This document shows positions 27,188-35,254 of a DNA stretch of 64,000 nt, one piece after another (the first letter of the stretch is position 1; each line of letters starts with the position of its first letter). The translations under genes and the position numbers were made by a program. The DNA lies in assembly GCF_022179065.1 (NCBI RefSeq), contig NZ_BPQD01000020.1, forward strand, positions 124,001 to 188,000, read 5' to 3'. Under the pieces are notes generated by a model, which was not told the origin of the DNA, searched no databases, and saw only the letters and a list, made by a program, of their open reading frames with translations. Source of the DNA: Methylobacterium adhaesivum. Its GTDB lineage: Bacteria; Pseudomonadota; Alphaproteobacteria; Rhizobiales; Beijerinckiaceae.

Positions 27188-27202
27188 TTAACCAGCCGTT
27201 AA
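27188..27202. promoter_or_regulatory. CtrA-type box TTAA-N7-TTAA
   Basis: TTAACCAGCCGTTAA is an exact match to the TTAA-N7-TTAA recognition element of the alphaproteobacterial cell-cycle regulator CtrA. It sits 120 bases upstream of the lytic transglycosylase start, in a region otherwise GC-rich. Function is inferred from consensus and position. Confidence 0.6.
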
Positions 27203-27321
27203 GCGTGCCACGGTTGAATCACGAGGCTGTCCCATTCTGGTCACAGCGGGCGGCGAGACATCGCCGCGCTGAACGAGCGAAGCCGCGCCCACGAAGGCGG
27301 CGGCACGAAAAAGGACCCATG

Positions 27322-28479
27322 ATGGAGGTTTTCCCGGAGCCGGCGCCCCGCGCCGACGACGTGAGCCGTCTCGTGCCTAACGAGACCTTCGAAACGGAAT
27401 CTTCCGTGGCTTGGTTGCCACGGACCGAGCGCAAGACGCGTCGGACCCTCGCCAAAGCCGGACGCCGGACGCTCGCCACTCTCGTGGCCGGTCTCGTCAT
27501 CGGCGCTGCCCTGCCGCAGAACGCCCTTGCTCCCGCAGCCCTCGCGCATGCTCGGATCGACGAGCGCGCCGCGACGGCACAGGCCCTCGCCCACACCGAT
27601 CAGCCCCAGAACGCCCAGGAATGGGCCGGGGTTCCCATCGTCGAGCAAGAACCTGCGACACTCGCCCTCATCGCCGAGGATCTCGCCACCCTCGCCCCGA
27701 TCCGCGATGCCACCGGAACCGAGCGCCTGCGCTTCGGCGACACTGCGGTGCCGCGCGAACTCGTCGAGACCATCCTGCGCGCCGCGAACGAAACCGGGGT
27801 CGACCCGGTCTACATGATGGCGCTCGCCGACAAGGAATCCAGCTTCTCGCCCACGGTGAAGGCGTCCACCTCCTCGGCCGAGGGCCTGTTCCAGTTCCTC
27901 TCCGGCACGTGGCTCGAACTCATCCGCACCTACGGCGCCCGCCACGGTCTCGTGACCGAGGCCGCCGCCGTGACGGGACGCGGCGGCGCTCTCTCGATTC
28001 CCGACGCGGCCCTTCGCGCCCGCGTCCTCGGTCTGCGGCAGGATCCCTACGTCGCGGCCCTGATGGCGGGCGAACTGATCAAGCGCGACCGCGGCCGGAT
28101 CGAGCAGCGCATCGGTCGCGACCTGACCACGGCGGAACTCTACTTCGCGCATTTTCTCGGCACGGCGAGTGCCGGCCGCTTCCTGACGCTGACGGCGGAA
28201 AAGCCCGATCAGGATGCCCGGCAGGTGTTCAAGGCCGCCGCGAGGGCCAATCGCAGCCTGTTCACCGAGAAGGCCGGCAAGGGTCGGCGCAGCCTCACGG
28301 TAGCGGAAGTGCGCGAGAAGATCGGCGGGATGATCGACCGGCGTCTCGACCAATACGAAGGTGTCGCGGCCCTCGTCGCCCCGGAGGTGAAAGTTGAACT
28401 ACCCACCCTCGAAGCCGAGGCCAGCGAGGAAGCGGTGGTTCAGCGCGTCCGGATCAGCGACGCGACGCCGGCCGAGTGA
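27322..28479 (+). CDS. Lytic transglycosylase (SLT-domain)
   Basis: Periplasmic or membrane-anchored muramidase-like enzyme cleaving peptidoglycan. After a basic N-terminus there is a hydrophobic segment (TLATLVAGLVIGAALPQNALA, around residues 50-70) that could be a signal or anchor. The SLT domain begins at LVETILRAANETGVDP, with catalytic glutamate in ALADKESSF (about residue 172) and the family motif SSAEGLFQFLSGTW. The C-terminal 120 residues are helical. The start MEVFPEPAP has AAGGA six bases upstream; the ATG three bases earlier is also possible. A CtrA-type box upstream suggests cell-cycle control. Followed after 164 bases by a bifunctional PBP, so the two may form a cell-wall unit. 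Confidence 0.85.
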   Translation: MEVFPEPAPRADDVSRLVPNETFETESSVAWLPRTERKTRRTLAKAGRRTLATLVAGLVIGAALPQNALAPAALAHARIDERAATAQALAHTDQPQNAQEWAGVPIVEQEPATLALIAEDLATLAPIRDATGTERLRFGDTAVPRELVETILRAANETGVDPVYMMALADKESSFSPTVKASTSSAEGLFQFLSGTWLELIRTYGARHGLVTEAAAVTGRGGALSIPDAALRARVLGLRQDPYVAALMAGELIKRDRGRIEQRIGRDLTTAELYFAHFLGTASAGRFLTLTAEKPDQDARQVFKAAARANRSLFTEKAGKGRRSLTVAEVREKIGGMIDRRLDQYEGVAALVAPEVKVELPTLEAEASEEAVVQRVRISDATPAE

Positions 28480-28643
28480 GACCAGTTCGGCACAGGGATC
28501 GAGGGAAGCGCGAATCCGCGTCTCCCGGAGGAAGCGAACAGCTCCTGCCCGAGGCGCGAGCGTAGCCCTTAGCGAAACATTCGGTCTAGAACCGGGGCGC
28601 GACCGCCCCGCCCCGTGGGTGCCGACGACCGTCGAGTGGCCCT

Positions 28644-31148
28644 ATGAGCAACGCCGATCCCCGACGACCGCCCTCCCCCGGAGCTTCGCCGCAGGTTCTC
28701 CCCGGCAAGGCCGTGCCGGACGAGAACGAGGCGGAACAGACCCGCGCCGCGGCCCGCGAAGCCGCCGCCGCCGCCCGCACCTTCGGGCACCATCTCGGCG
28801 TGCTTGTAAGCAGCGCCGCCCGTGGCGCCGGACGCGGCACGGCACGGGTGGCCGGAACCCTCTGGGCGTCCAGACCGAGCCTCGGCCGACGGACGCCCCA
28901 GGACACCGCCCCTCCCCCCGCTGGCCCGGCCCGCGTTTCATCCGCGACGCCGACGGGTGCGCCCATACGGCCGGGCTGGATCACAGGCTTGCGCAGGCGC
29001 CCGATCCGCCTGGCGATCCTCGCCCTCGTCGCCCTGCCCGCGGCGGCCCTGGCCGGTCTCGTCGTCTACAGTTTCGCCACCCTGCCGCCGCTCGGCGGCG
29101 TGGTGCCGGAGACCGGCCAGCGGGCGCTCACGGTGGAGGCCGACGACGGCCGCGTCTTCGCCACGCGCGGCACGTTTCAGGGGCAGAAGCTCACGGCGGC
29201 CGACCTGCCGCCGCGCATGGCCCAGGCCATCATCGCCATCGAGGACCGTCGCTTCCGCTCGCACTGGGGCGTGGATCCGCGCGGATTGCTGCGTGCCCTG
29301 TGGCGCAACGCCACCGGCGGCGGGATCCGCGAGGGCGCCTCGACGATCACACAGCAATATGTCCGCCTGACCTCGCTCACACAGGAGAAAACCCTGCGGC
29401 GCAAGATCCAGGAGGCGTTCCTGGCCCTGCGCGTCGAATCCACCATGTCGAAGGACGAGATTCTGCTGGGCTACCTCAACACGGCGTATTTCGGCGCCGG
29501 CGCCTACGGCCTCGACGCCGCCGCCCGGCGCTATTTCGGCAAGGGCGCCAAGGCCCTCACCCTGCCCGAGGCCGCGATGCTGGCCGGCCTCGTGCGGGCG
29601 CCCTCGCAGCTCGCCCCCACCCGCAACTTCGGCGGCGCCAAGGAACGGGCCGACGTGGTGCTCCAGACCATGGTCGAGACGGGGGCGATCACGGCGGCGG
29701 AGGCCGACAAGGCGCGCGCTCAAACCATCACGCTGCGCACCCCGCCCGAAACCCCTCCGGGCACCAACTACTTCCTCGACATGGTGTCCGGCGAGGCCAA
29801 GCGGCTCGCCGACACCGCCGGCGACGTCACCGTGCGCACCACCCTCAACCTCGACCTCCAGAGCCTCGCCGAAGGCGTCGTCGCCCGGCGGATGGATGCG
29901 GAAGGGGCGAAGAAGAAGGCGGGCCAGGCCGCCATGGTGGTGATGAACAAGGAGGGCGCGATCCTCGCCATGGTTGGCGGGCGCGACTACGAGGACAGCC
30001 AGTTCAACCGCGCCGTCCAGGCCAAGCGCCAGGCCGGCTCGCTGTTCAAGCTGTTCGTCTACCTCACCGCCTACGAGAACGGCTTTACGCCCGAGACCGT
30101 CCTCGTCGATCGCCCGATCCAGATCGGCGACTGGGAGCCGCAGAATTCCACCGGCCGGTTCAAGGGGGCGATGCCCCTGCGCGCGGCCTTCGCGCAGTCC
30201 GTCAACACCGTGGCGGCGCAACTCGCCGACGAGGTCGGCATTCCGGCCGTCATCGCCACGGCGCGGCGCCTCGGCGTGACCTCCGACCTGCCCAACGTTC
30301 CGAGCCTCGCCCTCGGCTCGGCGGAGGTGACCCTGCTGGAGATGACCCGGGCCTATACGGGGGTCCTCGCCGGCCTCGTTCCCGTCGATGCCTACAGCGT
30401 CCACGCCATCCGGGGCGGCGCGCCGCAGCCGCTCTATGTTCGTCCAGAGGCACGGGGCGGCAAGGCCCTGCCGACGGAGCCACGGGCCATGATGCTCGAA
30501 TCGCTCCAGGCCGTGGTCGATGGCGGCACCGGCAAGGCCGCGCGCGTCTCCGGCATGCCGGCAGGCGGCAAGACCGGCACCACGCAGGATTACCGCGACG
30601 CCTGGTTCGTCGGGATGACGCCGGATCTGATCGTCGGCGTCTGGGTCGGCAACGACGACAATTCGTCCATGAACCGGGTCGGGGGCGGCGACATCCCGGC
30701 CTCCCTGTTCCACGACTTCATCCAGCGCGCCTCGGCCCAGATGGCGCGTGGCCGCAAGCGCCCGTCCGCGGCGCGGGCCGAACCGGCCCCCGCCCGCGAG
30801 GTGACGCCGGCCGCCACCGCAACGGCCATCCGGGGCGTGCCCGACGTGATCGATACGGGCACCCTCGCCTTCCGGGGCCGTACGGTGCGGCTCCTTGGCG
30901 TGGACGGCGAGGGCGGCGCCCTGGCGCGCCAACTCGCCCGCTACCTGCGCCGCCGCGAAGTCGCCTGCACGCCGGCGGCGGGGGGCGAGACCGGTCCCCT
31001 GCGTTGCCAGATCGACGGCGACGACCTCGCCGCCCTCATCCTCGCGGCCGGTGGCGCCCGGGCCTCGGAAGATGCTCCCGCCGATCTCCTGGCGGCGGAG
31101 GAGCAGGCCCGCTCCGAGCGGGTCGGCCTATGGGGGCGCCAGCGCTGA
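28644..31148 (+). CDS. Bifunctional penicillin-binding protein 1 with C-terminal nuclease-fold tail
   Basis: Class A PBP polymerising and crosslinking peptidoglycan. A Pro/Ala-rich cytoplasmic N-terminus (about 115 residues) is followed by one membrane helix (IRLAILALVALPAAALAGLVV), then the GT51 glycosyltransferase (IAIEDRRFRSHWGVD, EGASTITQQYVRL), and then the transpeptidase with SLFK as SxxK (near 463), SVN and KTGTT (near 641). The last 90 residues (DTGTLAFRGRTVRLLGVDGE to SERVGLWGRQR) resemble a staphylococcal-nuclease/OB-fold domain: RLLGV opening, A.E..A....GLW closing. The Asp/Arg/Glu catalytic set is not evident, so it is probably a degenerate binding domain. Confidence 0.92.
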   Translation: MSNADPRRPPSPGASPQVLPGKAVPDENEAEQTRAAAREAAAAARTFGHHLGVLVSSAARGAGRGTARVAGTLWASRPSLGRRTPQDTAPPPAGPARVSSATPTGAPIRPGWITGLRRRPIRLAILALVALPAAALAGLVVYSFATLPPLGGVVPETGQRALTVEADDGRVFATRGTFQGQKLTAADLPPRMAQAIIAIEDRRFRSHWGVDPRGLLRALWRNATGGGIREGASTITQQYVRLTSLTQEKTLRRKIQEAFLALRVESTMSKDEILLGYLNTAYFGAGAYGLDAAARRYFGKGAKALTLPEAAMLAGLVRAPSQLAPTRNFGGAKERADVVLQTMVETGAITAAEADKARAQTITLRTPPETPPGTNYFLDMVSGEAKRLADTAGDVTVRTTLNLDLQSLAEGVVARRMDAEGAKKKAGQAAMVVMNKEGAILAMVGGRDYEDSQFNRAVQAKRQAGSLFKLFVYLTAYENGFTPETVLVDRPIQIGDWEPQNSTGRFKGAMPLRAAFAQSVNTVAAQLADEVGIPAVIATARRLGVTSDLPNVPSLALGSAEVTLLEMTRAYTGVLAGLVPVDAYSVHAIRGGAPQPLYVRPEARGGKALPTEPRAMMLESLQAVVDGGTGKAARVSGMPAGGKTGTTQDYRDAWFVGMTPDLIVGVWVGNDDNSSMNRVGGGDIPASLFHDFIQRASAQMARGRKRPSAARAEPAPAREVTPAATATAIRGVPDVIDTGTLAFRGRTVRLLGVDGEGGALARQLARYLRRREVACTPAAGGETGPLRCQIDGDDLAALILAAGGARASEDAPADLLAAEEQARSERVGLWGRQR

Positions 31149-31172
31149 CGGCGACACGCCCGCCCCTGACGC

Positions 31173-31211
31173 GAAAAGGCCCCGGCGGACCGAGCTCGCC
31201 GGGGCCTTTTC
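31173..31211. terminator. Bidirectional intrinsic terminator
   Basis: GAAAAGGCCCCGGCG (31173-31187) and CGCCGGGGCCTTTTC (31197-31211) form a perfect 15-bp stem. It reads with a T-run on both strands and serves both the PBP gene (+) and the convergent chemotaxis receptor gene (-). Confidence 0.93.
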
Positions 31212-31223
31212 GGTTCTCTCGCC

Positions 31224-32915
31224 TCAGGCCGCCCGCACGGTCGCGAGGAAGCGCCCGACCTGCGCACCGAGCTGCTCGCTCTGACGCGACAGGCCCGACG
31301 CGGCGGTGAGCACGTGACCAGCGGCCTCGCCCGTACCGGCGGCGGCGGCGGCGACCCCCGCGATGTTCGCCGTGACCTCGTTCGTGCCGATGGCGGCCTG
31401 GGACACGTTGCGGACGATCTCCTGGGTCGCCGCTCCCTGCTCCTCGACGGCCGCCGCGATGGACGTCGCCACCGAACTCATCTCCTGGACGCGACCGGCG
31501 ATGCCGTCGATGGCCGAGACGGCCTGATGGGTGGCGGTCTGGATCTCGCCGATCTGCCGGGTGATCTCCTCCGTGGCGCGGGCGGTCTGACCGGCAAGCT
31601 CCTTCACTTCCGCCGCGACGACGGCAAAGCCTCGTCCCGACTCGCCGGCGCGCGCCGCCTCGATGGTGGCGTTGAGCGCGAGCAGATTGGTCTGACCGGC
31701 GATGCTGGTGATCAACCCGACGACGTCGCCGATCTTGGCAGCACCCCGACTGAGGGCGGCGACCAGGGTCGCGGTCTCGGAGGCCTGCGTCACCGCTCCG
31801 TTGGCGAGACTCGCCGCCGAATCGGCTTGGCGACCGATCTCATGCACGGATGCCCCGAGTTCCTCAGCGGCCGTCGCCACCATGGTGACGTTGGCGGCGG
31901 CCTGCTTCGCCGCAGCGGCCACGTGGGTCGATTGACCGCTGGTCTGCGACGCCGTCACGGTCATCGACTGGGCGGTCGCCTGAAGCTCGGTGGAGGCCGA
32001 CGATACGGCCTCGATGATGCCGCCGACGGCACCCTCGAACGACTCGGCGAGTTCGCGCATGGCGGCCTTGCGCTGGGCCTCGACCCTGGCGCGGGCAAGT
32101 TCGGCGTCCTGCTCGAGCTGGCGCGTGCGGATCATGGTGTCCTTGAAGACGCCCACGGCCTGCGCCATCGCGCCGATCTCATCGCGCCGGCCCAATCCGG
32201 GAACGGCGACATCGAGCTCGTTGCGGGACAGGCGGCTCATGGTGCGGGTCATACCGTCGATGGGACGGCCGATGCCGATCTGGAGGAGGACGAGGGCCGT
32301 GCCGGCCACGATCACCATGGCGGCCAGACCGACGACGCACGTCATCCAGGCCGTATCGCTCGCGCGCACCGCCTCGTCTGCGCGAACCTGCAGCAGCGAC
32401 TTCTCCACCCCGGCAATTTCCGCAGCCTTGCTCCGGAAGGCGTCCATGCTGGCCTTGCCGATGCCGGAAGCCTCGAGCCGGCGCGCTTCCTCGCGCGTCG
32501 CCGGATCGCGCATCAGGCGGATTTCCCGTTGTGCGACATCGTCGTGCCACCGGCGAGCCAGCTCCGCGAGTTCGCTGAGGCGCCGCTGTTGCTCGGAATT
32601 GTCGGCGGTGAGGGTGCGGGCCGCGGTCAGCGCCGCTTCGAAAGTCTGGCCGCCGGCCTTGAAAGGCGCGAGGAAACCGTCGTCTCCTGAAATCAGGAAG
32701 CCACGAACACCGGTTTCCCGATCGATCATCGCCGCGGTGAGAAGGTTGATTTCGTCGAGGACGTCGTGGGTGTGGTCCGTCCAATGTCTTGTGTCCGACA
32801 TGCTCCCGATGTTGCGCAGCGTCATCGTGGATGACGCGACGGCCAATAAGATGATCACGGTCAAAGCAGCGCCGATCTTGGTCGCGATGTTGAAGTTCTT
32901 GATGTTTGCGAACAT
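31224..32915 (-). CDS. Methyl-accepting chemotaxis protein with CHASE3-like sensor
   Basis: Transmembrane chemoreceptor of 563 residues. TM1 is about 11-31 ([20 protein letters not shown]). The periplasmic region ([32 protein letters not shown]) matches the helical CHASE3 module. TM2 is near 188-212, followed by a HAMP domain ([17 protein letters not shown]) and the cytoplasmic signalling domain. The hairpin tip is [20 protein letters not shown], with the canonical [15 protein letters not shown] after it. No CheR/CheB tether pentapeptide at the C-terminus. It stands alone, without che genes nearby. Its leader (32916-33147) is unusually AT-rich for the window and probably holds its promoter. 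Confidence 0.93.
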   Translation of the reverse strand: MFANIKNFNIATKIGAALTVIILLAVASSTMTLRNIGSMSDTRHWTDHTHDVLDEINLLTAAMIDRETGVRGFLISGDDGFLAPFKAGGQTFEAALTAARTLTADNSEQQRRLSELAELARRWHDDVAQREIRLMRDPATREEARRLEASGIGKASMDAFRSKAAEIAGVEKSLLQVRADEAVRASDTAWMTCVVGLAAMVIVAGTALVLLQIGIGRPIDGMTRTMSRLSRNELDVAVPGLGRRDEIGAMAQAVGVFKDTMIRTRQLEQDAELARARVEAQRKAAMRELAESFEGAVGGIIEAVSSASTELQATAQSMTVTASQTSGQSTHVAAAAKQAAANVTMVATAAEELGASVHEIGRQADSAASLANGAVTQASETATLVAALSRGAAKIGDVVGLITSIAGQTNLLALNATIEAARAGESGRGFAVVAAEVKELAGQTARATEEITRQIGEIQTATHQAVSAIDGIAGRVQEMSSVATSIAAAVEEQGAATQEIVRNVSQAAIGTNEVTANIAGVAAAAAGTGEAAGHVLTAASGLSRQSEQLGAQVGRFLATVRAA

Positions 32916-33123
32916 GCCTTTTGCCCCGATTTCCTTCGCACTATGCGACGAGGCCAGACGCCGTCAGCGAAGGATTTCATCAAGGAAGTGCATCACACTC
33001 CTCACCGAACGGTAAAAAAGCTACAATTCGCGTTAAATTTTTGACATCCTTCCAAGCGTCGAAATCGTATCGACGATACTACGCAGAAAATCGATCGCAA
33101 CATCAAGCAAACATCTTTGGTTC

Positions 33124-33152
33124 GATGATCGGGATCGAGATATCCGATCATC
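33124..33152 (-). terminator. Inverted repeat at the end of amn (possible terminator)
   Basis: GATGATCGG (33124-33132) and CCGATCATC (33144-33152) form a 9-bp stem overlapping the amn stop codon. No T-run follows on the minus strand, so a terminator role is only tentative. Confidence 0.35.
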
Positions 33153-34641
33153 TAAACGGCGGCTCGTCGAAGCTTCGAAGTTTTCGTGAATGCAGGCCGT
33201 GCCGGTCGGCCCGCAGAATATCGAGGGCCGACAGACCGATGAGAAGATGTTCGGCGACGGCACGCTCGTAAAACGCATTGGCCGCGCCCGGAAGCTTGAT
33301 CTCACCATGCAGGGGCTTGTCCGAGACGCACAGCAGGGTGCCGTAGGGGACCCGCAGGCGGTAGCCCTGCGCCGCGATGGTGCCGCTCTCCATGTCGACG
33401 CCGATGGCGCGCGACAGGTTGATCCGCCGCCGCTCCTGAGAGAAGCGCAGCTCCCAGTTCCGGTCGTCGTAGGTCACCACCGTGCCCGTGCGCAGGCGCC
33501 GCTTGAGGGCATCGCTCGCCTCGCCGGTGACGCCGGCCGCCGCCGCCTGAAGGGCGAGCTGGACTTCGGCCAGGGCCGGAACCGGCACGTCCGGCGGCAC
33601 GAGTTCGTCGAGGATGCGGTCGCGGCGCAGATAGCCGTGCGCGAGCACGTAATCGCCGATGGTCTGCGACTGGCGCAGGCCCCCGCAATGGCCGACCATG
33701 AGCCAGCAATGGGGGCGAAGCACCGCGAGGTGGTCGGTGATGGTCTTGGCGTTGGCCGGGCCGACGCCAATGTTGACGAGGGTCGTGCCCTGCATGGTGC
33801 CGTCGGGGCCACGAGCCACGAGGTGATAGGCCGGCATCTGGTACTTGTGCCACGGCGAGGCGGCGACGAGGGCGGCGGGATCGACGGTGGCGGCCTCCGC
33901 CCGCGACACCGAGAGGCCGCCGGGCAGGATCAGGCACTCGAAGCCTTCTTCACCGTGGGCCAGCCGTTCCAGGCCGTACCGGATGAAGCCGTCCACGTAG
34001 CGGTGATAGTTGGTCAGCAGGATCCACGGCTGCACGTCGCGCCAGTCGCAGCCCGTGTAGTGAACGAGGCGGCGCAGGGAGTAATCGACCCGGATGGCGT
34101 CGAAGAGGGCGAGGGGCCGAGGCGCGTCGGGCAGATCGTGCCACAGGCCGTCGGCGATCTCGTCGCCCACCACGGAGAGCAGGGGCACGGGGAAATAGGT
34201 GGCGAGATCGCGTGGGCTCACCCCAGCGCGCCCGAGGTCGAGGCCCGGCTCGATGACATAAGGGTACGGGATTTCCTGGGCGCTCAAGCCGACTTCGAGG
34301 CTCACCCCGTAGTCGCGCACGAGGGGCCGCAGCTGTTCGAGCAGATAGGCGCGGAAATGCCCGGGCTGGGTCACCGTCGTGGCGTAGGTTCCGGGCGCCT
34401 GAAGCTTCGCGGTGGCGCGGGAGACCCGCGGCATCGGTCCCTGAGGCTGGTAGGTGATGCGCAGCTCGGGGTAGCGGAACCGCAGCCGCTCCGTGGCGTC
34501 GGGCGCCGGACCGCCGTCGAGGTAGCGCGCCAAGGCCACCTGGAGGGCGTCCGTCGCCCCCGCATGCAGGGCGGCGAGCCGGTCCACGGCAGTCTCGGGA
34601 TCGGAAACCGATTCCATCGGTCGCAATTCGTCGCGGATCAC
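33148..34641 (-). CDS. amn: AMP nucleosidase
   Basis: Hydrolyses AMP to adenine and ribose-5-phosphate. 497 residues, close to the E. coli enzyme (484). N-terminal regulatory domain: LRFRYPELRITYQPQGP, TVTQPGHFRAYLLEQL. C-terminal nucleoside-phosphorylase-like domain: TLVNIGVGPANAKTITDHLAVL, RPHCWLMVGHCGGLRQSQ, IGVDMESGTIAAQGYRLRVPYGT and CVSDKPLHGEIK. I placed the start at a GTG (VIRDELRPMES) preceded by GAGGAG at good spacing; residues encoded upstream are shadow. Divergent from trmO. Confidence 0.92.
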   Translation of the reverse strand: MIRDELRPMESVSDPETAVDRLAALHAGATDALQVALARYLDGGPAPDATERLRFRYPELRITYQPQGPMPRVSRATAKLQAPGTYATTVTQPGHFRAYLLEQLRPLVRDYGVSLEVGLSAQEIPYPYVIEPGLDLGRAGVSPRDLATYFPVPLLSVVGDEIADGLWHDLPDAPRPLALFDAIRVDYSLRRLVHYTGCDWRDVQPWILLTNYHRYVDGFIRYGLERLAHGEEGFECLILPGGLSVSRAEAATVDPAALVAASPWHKYQMPAYHLVARGPDGTMQGTTLVNIGVGPANAKTITDHLAVLRPHCWLMVGHCGGLRQSQTIGDYVLAHGYLRRDRILDELVPPDVPVPALAEVQLALQAAAAGVTGEASDALKRRLRTGTVVTYDDRNWELRFSQERRRINLSRAIGVDMESGTIAAQGYRLRVPYGTLLCVSDKPLHGEIKLPGAANAFYERAVAEHLLIGLSALDILRADRHGLHSRKLRSFDEPPFR

Positions 34642-34762
34642 GGTGTCTCCTCGCTGAACCCCACGGGGGTGTACACCGCTGTTCCGCACCGCGCGACCAC
34701 CCCGGTCTTGTCGTCGGAAGGCGAAGTGTCCGACATGCGGCTTTGAGCCGGAGGTCCCCGTC

Positions 34763-35254
34763 GTGCCCCAGACCGTCGAACGCCGCCCTGGCGAGGACAC
34801 CATCGCGCTGCCCGCCGCCTATGACGCGGGCCTCTACTTCATCGGCCGTATCCGCACGCCCTGGCCCGAACGCCGGGACTGCCCGAAGAACGGTCTCCAG
34901 ACGGACGCGGTCTGCACGCTGAATCTCGATCCGGTCTACGGCCCGGGCCTGCAGAACCTCTCGGGCGCGAGCCACCTCATCGTGCTCTACTGGATGGACG
35001 AGGCCGCGCGCGACATCGTCCGCCAGCGGCCGCGCCATGCCGACGGCAGCCGCGGCACCTTTTCCCTGCGTTCGCCGGCCCGGCCGAACCCCATCGCGCT
35101 GTCGGTGGTTGAGAACCTCGGAATCGACGGCCTCGCGGTCCAGGTGCGCGGCCTCGATTGCCGCGACGGCACCCCGCTCCTCGACATCAAGCCGTATTAC
35201 GCCTCGACGGATGCGCGCCCCGACGCGACGGTGGCGCGCGCCGGGGCCGCCTGA
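34763..35254 (+). CDS. trmO: tRNA (N6-threonylcarbamoyl-A37) methyltransferase TrmO (TsaA-like)
   Basis: SAM-dependent enzyme methylating t6A37 of tRNA to m6t6A. The 163-residue protein is a TsaA/YaeB beta-barrel: FIGRIRTPWPERRDCPKNG, LIVLYWMDEA, RSPARPNPIALSVVEN and RGLDCRDGTPLLDIKPYY are family blocks. It is shorter than E. coli TrmO, as are many alphaproteobacterial homologues. Start is GTG (MPQTVERRPG) with GGAGG eight bases upstream. Its stop abuts the stop of the convergent RND gene (TGATCA). The precise tRNA target is inferred. Confidence 0.85.
   Translation: MPQTVERRPGEDTIALPAAYDAGLYFIGRIRTPWPERRDCPKNGLQTDAVCTLNLDPVYGPGLQNLSGASHLIVLYWMDEAARDIVRQRPRHADGSRGTFSLRSPARPNPIALSVVENLGIDGLAVQVRGLDCRDGTPLLDIKPYYASTDARPDATVARAGAA

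Noticed and set aside
28394-31309. 971-codon frame overlapping the PBP gene
   Set aside because: Arg/Pro-rich shadow of the PBP gene, whose motifs are intact in the other frame.
33041-33070. TTGACA on the plus strand upstream of the chemoreceptor
   Set aside because: No acceptable -10 follows and no plus-strand gene lies downstream; probably chance in an AT-rich patch.
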